From Physcia stellaris (lineage: Eukaryota; Ascomycota; Lecanoromycetes; Caliciales; Physciaceae), in NCBI GenBank assembly GCA_018902385.1, contig JABSSW010000055.1, positions 124,001 through 188,000 on the forward strand: a stretch of 64,000 nucleotides of DNA, read 5' to 3'. Positions 10,831-20,409 of the stretch are shown here, one piece after another; position 1 is the first letter of the stretch, and each line of letters begins with the position of its first letter. The notes under the pieces were generated by a model. That model was not told the origin of the DNA and made no database searches. It saw only the letters and a list, made by a program, of their open reading frames with translations. The position numbers were made by a program, and so were the translations under genes.

Positions 10831-11821
10831 TTTTGTTGAATGGTGTGAGATTATCTGTATATTTGTATATAATTGTGCATGTATTGTGGATATATGGTGT
10901 TGTTTTTGGTCTTGGCAGATGATGGATATGTGGGGAGTTGATTTTTTGGTAGGATTCTATAAAGATGATTTTATGGTATATATATCCTTGGGCTTAGGAG
11001 AGAGCATACTCATATAAATGTCAATAGGTTCATTAAGTCATAGGTAAGAAGAGGCGAGTCAGCGATCTTGACAATTAGGTTTAGAGTCAATAGATAGTAG
11101 CTAACTATGTTCTGGTACTGGCGAATATGAGTCGATAATTGTGATGAAGCATTTTAGTGACTGTGATCATCTTTACATGGGAATATCAAAGCTTTTGCTA
11201 TTTCAGTGCTGATAGCGTCCAGAATATTGCCATAATCCAAGAAGTCAAGAGGGAGGCCGTGGATGGTACGCAGAACCAAACGCAACGTATCCATCAATCC
11301 ATAAATCATGGCAACAGCCGTACGCACACCTCGTGACGTAAAAAGACATAGGATTCTTACCAGACTCGACAGACCGCAATCTACATAAACAGACGATCCT
11401 CCCCCTTTAGAATTCTGTGGGATCGAGTCATAATTCAGGAGAGAAAGCTTGTCGACAGCGAAATATGAGCTGCTTCAGACTTTCCCTGAGATCCCACTTC
11501 GAAAGACTATGACACGGAAGGAATCAGCCTTTCAGTACGAGGTACCATTCGCCCCTGGTAAGATTGACTGCGGATCTCATCCTACATGATCACAATTATT
11601 CACCCAAAATTAAATGAACAAGTGATAGCCCCGACTTGGAAATACGTCAAGTCTAGAATCTCATTGTTATCAGTTTACGTTCCTGGATTCCAAAGACGGG
11701 GAACCTTGATTTGACAAGTGATTCAAATTTTCATCAACACTCAATTTTGTCCGAGGCAAGTGTCCTGCGGAATCTATCACTTCTCGACCCTCACCCTCAT
11801 CCTTTGTCTCCAATTTACAAG
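10831..11821. other. Intergenic region before the F-box gene
   Basis: About 1 kb, moderately AT-rich, with no supported gene or repeat. It contains the upstream regions of the two flanking small genes. Confidence 0.35.
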
Positions 11822-12257
11822 ATGTCAACGGCTGATGGCTCGCGTCTGATAACGGTGCCTACCGAGATTCTCCTGTCATTGGCCACAAAGGTACAGTACA
11901 ATGAGCAAGTCCACGCACTCAAAGCTTCAGCTGACCACCTCTCTGAAGCTAAGTCACAAGGATCTTGGTTCAATCCGCCAAACCTGCAAGCTTCTCTACG
12001 ATCTGTGCACGCCGATCCTCTTCGAATCTATCAACATTTCGATCTCTTCTTTTCCGCCTGACACCCACGCTGAGAATACAAAGGCATGGGGTGCGGTGGT
12101 AGAGCTCATTCAAGCGGGTAGAATCTTTGAACACGCCAAATGCGTTCGGATTTTCTCCCCTGCATGCTTGGGAGAGCGATACGGAAAAGCATCAGCGACA
12201 TCTAAACTGCAATTTATATCAACTTGTAGGTCACGGTATTTTGATCCATCTGACTGA
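11822..12257 (+). CDS. Short F-box protein
   Basis: Exon 1 (11822-11890) encodes MSTADGSRLITVPTEILLS and joins, across a 40-bp intron, to exon 2 (from 11931), which begins LTTSLKLSHKDLGSIRQ. Together they form a textbook fungal F-box: PxEILLxxA, then DLxxIRxTCKLLYDLCTPILFE. F-boxes bind Skp1 in SCF ubiquitin ligases. The protein is only 131 aa in this reading, far shorter than the usual 300-600. A second intron (donor GTAGGT at about 12224, acceptor TTCAG before 12282) would add only about 14 residues before a stop. It therefore looks like a truncated family member or a remnant. Confidence 0.55.
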
Positions 12258-13316
12258 TTTAATCTTTCGTTATGATATTCAGATCCGCATTACCTACCAA
12301 ACCCTCCTATATTCCAATAAGCCTTCTGTTAATCTTCTAAGCTAAGCTCACAGTATCGCTTTCTAAATCACAACATACCACAATCCATCCACTCCATTTC
12401 CCCTCGTAGTTGAAAAAGCCCTCCACATCTCATCTAACTTACCCCCCCCAAAACTGCGTGAGATTCTGCAAACACATATACCCGACCTGAAACGATATGA
12501 GACGTCATTCAAATCAATCTCATGACATTTTTGACCCGTTCACCAGCTTCCTCACTATTTCACAAACGGGTACCTGTTACGGAGTCAGTCGGAATTCCAC
12601 TTTAACGAATAATACAGTTACCGGAATTCCGTGCTCGACGCGCTATGCCCGAGCTTGAAGAATCAGGCGTCAGAGACATCAGTAAGACGAAAGTCGAACG
12701 CTGCTAGCTTGGTACGTATTCTCGGTTTTGAAGAGTCCCCTCTCAAAAAAAGTCAAATAACAGTTATCACCATCTGTATCATCGAGTAGCAATAGATAAT
12801 AACTTTTTAGTCTATGAACTGCTTTCGTTGTCTGGTGGCTGAGTCTGTATCAATCGCTCTATGTGTCGAAGCTGAAACCACGGGATTCGGCCAATATGTA
12901 TTCTTCGCCTAGATCGATTGCTTCGATTGTTTTGAAAGAAGAAAAAGGAAAGGAAGATTGGAAATTTGCGCTGAGCGAGAGGCTTCGATGACTAATTGTT
13001 TCGGAATGATGTTATTTTGATAAATTGTCCTGGAAAACATCTTTACTAGAGATGGTGCTTTGTGATGTTGGGCTAAGGCGTCATCACAATTTGAGATCCT
13101 TTGTCTCATAGATTTCACTGTTAAAACAGTATCGCTAATTTATTTCAGAAATTTTTACGTATTATCAGTTTCCGCTTCAATTCTCACCCCTCTCTCCTCC
13201 CTGGGGAATTCTTCGCAATCTCACACTCCGTTGTTCCGAGTTCAACTACATAGCGTCCCTCTCTTCGTTAACCCTCTCTCTCTCTCTGTATCCCCTCGCC
13301 TGAGCTATCCTCCAAG
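12258..13316. other. AT-rich intergenic region
   Basis: No gene is supported. It holds two copies of CGGAATTCC (12590-12598 and within CCGGAATTCCG at 12621-12631) and a pyrimidine-rich tract with a CT microsatellite at about 13270-13288, just ahead of a possible small gene. Confidence 0.4.
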
Positions 13317-13556
13317 ATGGGCCGTGCCTCGACTAAAATTAAGACGTCGATGGGCTGTAGAACTGAGGGATCGGAGCCTTGCACGCCAATGATATCTGAC
13401 GTGACTAGTTATCCTGTTCGTTTTGGGAGGCTTGCTATATTCCTCTCGTTTTGTAATGAAATACTCGACAATGACTTAGCACCAAATCGTGCAATTTCTT
13501 CCAGTCGGAGAGATCGACCATCCAATCTTGGAAGGAAATTGGGAGAGCAAGATTAG
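13317..13556 (+). CDS. Possible small hypothetical protein
   Basis: A 79-aa open frame starts MGRASTKIKTSMGC, right after a long CT-rich tract of the kind found upstream of many fungal starts. No domain is recognised and the C-terminus is basic and polar. It may be the first exon of a larger gene or chance. The convergent ankyrin gene ends 365 bp away. Confidence 0.22.
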   Translation: MGRASTKIKTSMGCRTEGSEPCTPMISDVTSYPVRFGRLAIFLSFCNEILDNDLAPNRAISSSRRDRPSNLGRKLGEQD

Positions 13557-13920
13557 TTTATTTGCAACTTAATTTTAGTTGCGATGTCGGGGATATTTTT
13601 GTCCTTGATTGGTATCAATCCGTTCGAATTGGGAATGTAAAATACGTGTTAGGATTTCGGTGGGTTCATTGAACCAAGATCCCCACGGAAGAATGAGATC
13701 CAAGCCGTTGAGATATGGCTAGACGGTGCGTTGACCGTTGAGATCGATTACTAACGGAGCTTGCCGCTTCGTGCTCCACGCAAAGCCCTGTCACGTACTC
13801 TTCAACTGATTAGTAGCAAATGAGATGCTGGAACAGATGATGAAATCTTTTGATAGCCGTTGACGTGAATGTAACCATGTGAATGGGACAATGCCACGAA
13901 AGCCATGATAGGTCTCGGGA

Positions 13921-16655
13921 TCATGTCTTCGAGTTGTATTCTCTGAGCAGGGCTTTGATTTGTCCGCTCCAAGTACCGGACTCCATAGCAATGACCTCGG
14001 CAGTCTTTCCATCGATGGTTTTCATGCCTTTGACGAAGCTTTGATGTTTGAGTACATGTTCCAGTATTTCTACATCACCAAGTTTCACCGCATAATGTAT
14101 GGCTGCCCAGCCATGCTGACCAACAATATCTCCGACGTTGGGAAGCCTTAGCAGAATCCTTGCGCAGTCTAAGCTGTGATGACAGAGAGCTTGGATGAGC
14201 GCAGTGTTGCCATCATGGTCTTTGATCGTTACCATCACCGAATCTGCGGGGATCAATCTCAGGAGGACCTCCAGGGTTCCGCTTTCATTGTGTATGCATG
14301 AATGGTGGAAGACGCTTTGCCCGGCATTATCTAGAAGTTCGAGATTTGCGCCGTTATTGATGAGCAGCTCGACGCATTCTGGATCGTCTAAGAAGTCAAA
14401 AATGGGTGGCCGACCGTCAGTATCCTGAGCGTTCACGTGGTCTTTGTTGTCGTGAGCGCAGAGCAATGCTGCGGTCTTGCGTCTCACCGTTCCTCGCTCT
14501 GATAGTCCTGCGCAATGTAGCGGGACCTGCAGATCCTCTTGTCGAACGTTCCGGTCCGCTCCTGCATCTAGCAATAATTCAACGCAACTGTCAGAGCCCC
14601 ATGCCGCCACATGAAGTGGTGTCTCTGCCCAGCGATTAGCCTGATCGATGTTGAGTTGCTTTGGATAGCATTTCCAGATGTCGAGGGCGCCGGCGAGCCC
14701 TTTCAAAGTCCTTGACTCGGCTGCAGCGTGAAGAATGTTAGCGTTTAGGTTCGACAGTAAGAAAGGATCGGCTCCGTGATCAATCAAGACCTTGATCTTA
14801 TCGGCTCGACCTGTTGAGCAAGCCCAGTGTAATGGCGTCCAGCAGTATTTCTTGTCCTTCGTGTCAAGCAGATTGTGGATGACTTTGTGGCTTTTAGGTC
14901 GTCCGTATGCTGAAGCACGGAAAAGCTCAATGATGTCATTGAAAAATGGAGACCTTTTACGGTACGTCGACTTCCACTTAGCCCAATCTGTCCCTGCTGG
15001 TGCGTTATTGGCATCGTCCACGAGACTAATAAGCCTAGTTCGGATGTCAGTGCTGTCTTCGAGCCGACGAGGCTGACTGGACATAGTGAAACGTGTATCT
15101 TCGTGAAATAAGAAGAGACCGAAGGACTAAGTGAAAAAGCTTACAATTCGAGGGCTGGGCGTTCCGAATCTTTAGGGTCGTATAAATCCAGTACGGCTTT
15201 GTGAATTGATGTGAACTCGAAATCATCTAGATAATCATCTTTCTTTGAAAATACTTCCACGATATCTTTCTCGACTTGACACGAATCAGTCGGCAATGAC
15301 TTTAGCAGTGCTAGATCGGCCGGTTTGCTTTTCACCGAATCAGTCCAACACCTGAGAATACCAAAATCAACATACCGTGATCCTACATCAGCAACGTCTG
15401 GATCAGCCCCTGAATCGAGAAGGTACCTCACGATTGGTAGTTGTCGATTATACGCCGCGGTCTGCTTATACATTATTATTGCTCATGTATACAAGAGGGT
15501 ACTCTTACATGGAGAAGGGACCATCCATCGGGAGCTGTGTCCCACAGTGTAGCTTCACCACTGTGCATACAGCTCTTGAGTTTCTCCAAGTTTCCATGTT
15601 TGACGTAGCGCATGGCATCTGATCCTTCGGAAACCATTCGATAGGTGTTCAAGTCATAGCGTATTTTAATACTCTTGGATGAGAGCACATAAGACAGTGC
15701 TTTGCGAAAAGCCTGCGCCGGCGTCTCGCTTCTACATGAAGCGAGTATGGCTCCCTGGCAAGTAGGGTCAGTGCATTGTTCTGTGAGCTCACTGAGCCTG
15801 GCTAGAGTCTTGGACGAGTTGTTGTGATTCCTGGCATGGCATTTGCAATAGCAGTCGTAACGGCACGCCCGTCGAATTATGGACGTAGTTGTGGTGGAGA
15901 CTTCCGCTTCATGTGATGCATTGGCTCCGTCAACTGAGCCGTTGGCTAGTGTACTGTTCAACGATTGGTCAGTGGCGACATTGCGTAGTGATGACGTTCC
16001 GCTTCCAATCGAGGACGGTGCAGTGTCTATAGAGACTCGTCTGAGAGAAGAAGTCGAGCTTCTACATCTAACACTGGAGTTTCGCGACGTAATTGATTCA
16101 TGTGTCGATGAGTCGTCCTCCGTTGTCGGATTCTCGAGTAACCCAGATTCAAGGAAATGAGGATGTTGGTTACAAATTGCCATGAAAGTCTCCCTGTGTA
16201 AACGAGTGTAAGTACCTTTGATAGGAAGCCGGACAAATGGCTACGAACGCATGTGCGAGAGCAAGGAAACCTTGGAGCGTGGTGCTTTGCGCCTTTAGAC
16301 GTCCATGAAGCTTCTTGAAACTAGACTTGTGTTGTACCCATTTCATCCGACGAACGGCCGAAGACTCAGACTTTTCTATTTGCACGAGTCGCGATTCTAA
16401 GTCTTGGATCGTTGTGAAACCCTCTTGGAGCGCATTCTGGATGACTGGCCCAGAAATGTTGTGCTTCATTTGTCGGCTGCGCAACACTCGGTCAAAGCCT
16501 TTAAGTGCCTCCTCAAACAGCGCGACATCGCTCAATAGTTCGAGCAACTCTCTTTCGCCATCTTTCAAGCTCTTCAAAACCTTGATGACGGAATTGCTGG
16601 CCTTGATGAGGCTAGATAGCGAGGCTAGCACACCTATTGCTGTAATTGGATCCAT
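13921..16655 (-). CDS. Helo-like/STAND-type N-terminal domain plus ankyrin repeats
   Basis: Four exons (16249-16655, 15509-16193, 15145-15461, 13921-15034) give 840 aa, every phase fitting. Residues 1-140 (MDPITAIGVLASLSSLIKAS...) match the helical N-terminal domain found in front of fungal STAND NTPases. A Ser-rich linker then leads to a Cys/His block, CRYDCYCKCH and CTDPTCQGAILASC. Ankyrin repeats run from about residue 345 to the end, e.g. CWTPLHWACSTGRADKIK, ETPLHVAAWGSDSCVELLL and CVELLINNGANLELLD. No NACHT or NB-ARC ATPase is present between the two parts. Such proteins are thought to act in fungal non-self recognition or cell-death signalling; the role here is inferred from domain order only. 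Confidence 0.85.
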
Positions 16656-17246
16656 CCCTGCACCGCATCCTAATAGCCTGAATAACACAACACAGTATAG
16701 GTTCTGGGGGTAAAAAGGCAAGGAAGAAGAGGTGAAAGACAGCTCTGGCAGAAAAGCAAGATGTGCTTGCTTGTATCAGCCTCATGCAGGCAAAGACGAA
16801 TTTTCGGGTCTTGATTCTGAAGGGGCTGCACCGGCAAGCCTAAGATAGCATGTTATTAGCGCATTAATGTTTAGAGGGTCCTGGTGGACTTCGGCTGTAA
16901 GAGCCCCTGCTTCCTGCCGCGCGGGAACCGATTCACGACTCACGAGGGACCCGAGGTACAATGAGCGCTCTTGGTAGTGTACTGCTGTAGCTATCCTGCT
17001 GTACCAATCAATACAGTTATGTTCGCGCTCTGGCAGCCCTGGAGAGGGGCACAAAGGCAGATGCTGTCGTTTCGTGACACTTGAAGCCATTTGGGGGCCG
17101 TACGCTTTGGTAGCGGTCTAGAACCTCGGAGAGCCCACAAAACAGAACGATGAAACGCGGACATTTTACATGCCTAAATCGAGCGCAACCCTCATGATTT
17201 GCTCAATCCCCATTCGAGGCGCAAACGCCTTGGCGGCCGCACGATT
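16656..17246. promoter_or_regulatory. Divergent upstream region
   Basis: This separates the ankyrin gene from the LYC1-like gene and should carry both promoters. A 102-codon minus-strand frame (16782-17090) lacks protein-like character and was not called. Confidence 0.35.
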
Positions 17247-18558
17247 ATGAGCATGGGTAATCATACTATAAGAACGCGCAAACTGTGAGAGCACTCACCC
17301 AGCGTTCGATCGCAATCTTTTCCAAGCCGCTGACTTGTTTCTGTATAGAGCTTATTGTTATGGGCTCCTGGACGCCCACGAGTCGTTGCCATGCTCGAGG
17401 TCATCCAATCTTATACTTAGCCATCCTACTCATGAAGAGTGCCGTACGATTTGGAAGCTTAGCTTTTTCGAATGGGGTGACGCCCTTACACCCTCACAAT
17501 ATCTCGAGGAATCCGATTTCCTAACCTCGGTGCCCCTGGCGAAAGAGGGCGGTATGTCAATATGGATACTGGTTGATAAATCCCTACCACCAAATCAGCG
17601 GCCAATCCTGTGCTCCTGTGAAACCTTCCGTAAACGGGCTTTCGTCGCGCACCGAGATGCTGTGTTATCTGAGAGGATTGTACACGGGGTCGCCAGCGTG
17701 TTCTGTATCCCTGCGTATCGACACCACGGCTACGCCTCACGGCTGATGCTTGAATTGAGCAAGGTTCTACCTGAATGGCAAACTGAAAGAGAGATCTGTG
17801 TCGGTAGTGTTCTCTACTCGGACATTGGAAAGACCTTTTATGCTGGCCTTGGATGGCATCCTTTCTCCAACAACAACATGCATATCGAATTGCCACCTCG
17901 GATCCGTACAGACACAAGGGAAGCTAGATCGTTGTATGCTGACGACCTCGAAGAGCTTTGCAAAGAAGATGAAATTTTGATACGAAGCCAGATGACCAGC
18001 AAGAAATTTGATAGAGATACAAGGATGATGCTCGTGCCAGATCATGATCATATGCTTTGGCATCACAAGAAGGAAGAATTTGTATGTGAGAGACTGTTCG
18101 GGAAGCAACCGACCGTCAAAGGCGCCATCACCGGACAACCCGGCAACCGCGTCTGGGTAATCTGGACTCATCGCTTTTACCAGCACCCTGAATCGGCTTC
18201 CTCGAGCAACACACTCTATATTTTGCGTCTGGTTATTGAAGACGACTTTGACATCAGTCAACTCTCGCCGGATCAAGAACATGATGCAGTTCGCCTAAAT
18301 CGAATCGAAACTCAAGCCAGTGCGTTGAGAGCTGTACTAGAGTGCGCGCAAGCAGAAGCGCAGGAGTGGAACCTAGGACATGTCAATTTGTGGCATCCCA
18401 CGCCATCGGTTTATGGTCTTTTGGAGCGGATGGATCTACCATATCAACGGGTAGATCGGGAAAATGAAGGTATCGCCAGCCTGTTGTGGTACGGAGAGGG
18501 TAGTGGCAAAGAGGATACAATTGAATGGATGGGGAATGAAAAGTTCGGGTGGTGCTGA
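17247..18558 (+). CDS. LYC1-like lysine N-acetyltransferase (GNAT)
   Basis: The main exon runs to the stop at 18556-18558. Conserved blocks are LILSHPTHEECRTIW, GGMSIWILVDKS, ILCSCETFRKRA, the acetyl-CoA loop VFCIPAYRHHGYASRLM and SVLYSDIGKTFYAGLGW, followed by the LYC1 C-terminal domain with HVNLWHPTPSVYGLLE and SLLWYG. The family acetylates lysine in yeast lysine catabolism. The N-terminus is uncertain, because the long frame contains no ATG before residue GGM. One option is a tiny exon 17247-17256 with an intron 17257-17302, giving about 420 aa. The other is a start at ATG 17360 (MGSWTP) with a single-base indel before the LILSHP block. About 400 residues is usual for the family. Confidence 0.8.
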
Positions 18559-18924
18559 ACGTAACATGGTAGATTACAGGAGTAGTAGACTGTGGCATCC
18601 TTATTTCAAATACCATGCTATGGAAACAGGCAGGAGACGCGGCATGGTGTGGACAAAGCATATCTCCATACTCACCACCAGCTGGGCACTGCGACCAGCA
18701 GCCTTTTATCTTGTGGCCATGATCGAATAGTTAGATGGAGTTGGAGGTTGAACAAAAAATCCTACATACGGCGCTTTAGCATGAAATCTATCTACGTGCA
18801 CCGTCAACGAGATGAATAGTCTTTTCCTAGAGGATCATACCTGGAAAATTTCGATCCCCTGAGCAAAGCCATAGAAGGACAGTGACCCGCTGGAAAAGTA
18901 GTATGGTTAAAGGCATGTTTTGGA
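18559..18924. other. Convergent intergenic region
   Basis: This 366-bp gap between the 3' ends of two acetyltransferase genes should hold both 3' UTRs. No gene or repeat is seen. Confidence 0.35.
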
Positions 18925-19803
18925 TTAGCCTTGTCCTAGTTGTAATGAGGATTCCGCCGCCTCAAGGCTAGTTCTTGGATTGAAGAGAAAGCACGTTTCT
19001 TCGTAGTTTATCGCCGTGTCGCTTTCTTCATTACTGGGCAACACTAAAGCTATAGTATCAACCCGCTCGAATCCATGTTTTTCGTACAACGGCCCAGCAT
19101 CCGCAGTGCTTTCAAGGTAGGCGGGAATATTGTCCCTTATGCATCGGCGAAGGCACCAACGTAGAAGCATCGAAGCTGCACCGCGCCGTACGTGAGAAGG
19201 GTGTGTCCCTATGAAGCTGAGATCTAATGAAAAGTAAGCCTTTTGTTCCCCTAGAAGTGTGTAATATGATTTCTGATTGACGATCAGGGTGGCAGCATTC
19301 CAATGTCGATTGCCAAACGATTACCGAGGAGGGCTGCTAATGGGATGCTGAGCGAGAAGCAAACGAAATCTTCAATACTTACGATAGCAGGGTGTATCAC
19401 CAACATGGCTTTCCTCCGCAGATTCGACCTTCTTGGTCCAAGTATCAAGTATTGCTAGGTTGGATCCCTTAGGCCATCGCCACGGCGTCTCCGAATATTC
19501 CTCTGAGCTCTTGACTGGAAGATGCCATTTGGCAAAGCTGATGATATGGTCCTGATCTCGCACTACTAGAACAGCTACTTTAGGGTCCCTGATGTCGGCA
19601 GCAGCTTTCTCGGCTATGCATGTTTGCAATTCATCCCGGATGGCAGATGTTGGGAATTGCGCAAGAAGTAAGGCATTGCTACCAAACGCAGCCATGTGGA
19701 TGGCTGCAATAGCATCAGCGTCCGACTCTGTAGCTTCAAACACATTGAGTGTTCCTTTGGGCTGGCGTAGGCTCTCAGCCTCGTGCTGCTTCTCGCTGAA
19801 CAT
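18925..19803 (-). CDS. GNAT-family N-acetyltransferase
   Basis: Exon 1 is 19383-19803 and exon 2 is 18925-19223, with a 159-bp intron; the protein has 239 aa. The N-terminal part reads NVFEATESDADAIAAIHMAAF, a normal GNAT beginning. After the intron comes the acetyl-CoA binding motif A, LSFIGTHPSHVRRGAASMLL, then the closing ADAGPLYEKHGFERVD strand-helix motif. Typical fungal GNATs of this group are 210-250 aa. The same frame stays open for 93 codons upstream of the chosen ATG, but that part is not GNAT-like and was left out. The substrate is unknown. It is convergent with the LYC1-like acetyltransferase. Confidence 0.82.
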
Positions 19804-20409
19804 TTTCAGATGGTGCAAGAACGGATAAATGAGTGCGACATGGAAAAGGTGATGACCTTTGGAGCCAGTGGTCGTAGAAATTATGGGCCTGTACAGGCAG
19901 CTGGTGATGCTCATCGTGACGGCCATATCCCCACCAGCTTCACCTGATTCGATCTCCTTTGTGATGGTGAGAAGAAACGTGCCACTGGAAGGTCTGATGA
20001 AGTGAATTGGCTCTGCGCCGGGAGAACGTCGGGCCGGGTAGGACGCTCCCTCGGCTCCATATACGATCCATCCATACTCCAAAGACGCCTCCTCGCCCTT
20101 CCCTCCGTGGAAAGGGAAGGATTTAGCGATGATTGAGTGTCAATTAATTAGTTGATTAATAGAGTCTGATTTGTTCGCGCTGTCTCGTGCAGAGCCAAGA
20201 TCATGCAGAGAAGATCTCGTAGGCTGATCCTAGCGAACGTGCGTATCAATAGCCGCGATAGATAGCTGCATTTCTTGCCCTTGATCAACACGGCGTCAAC
20301 CTGAAAGCTGTCTCAATCATTATAAATCGGGTTGTCTGTCGTGTTCGAGTACTTGTGAGAGACTTTAGAGTAAGGGGATTTGCTAGCGAATTGCTGCGCG
20401 GTTACGAAG
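19804..20409. promoter_or_regulatory. Divergent upstream region of GNAT and acyl-CoA synthetase genes
   Basis: About 600 bp between divergent starts. It includes the open but non-conserved extension upstream of the GNAT start. No confident regulatory motif was found; a CCTCGG/CCGAGG fatty-acid (FarA/FarB) site would be expected if the synthetase is oleate-induced, and I see only CCGTGG-like variants. Confidence 0.3.

Noticed and set aside
16782-17090. 102-codon minus-strand frame as a gene
   Set aside because: No domain, no splice structure and a composition typical of chance frames; it lies in a divergent promoter region.
19804-20082. N-terminal extension of the GNAT protein
   Set aside because: The frame is open but the extension is Pro/Ser/Gly-rich with no GNAT similarity; the ATG at 19803 gives a normal family length.
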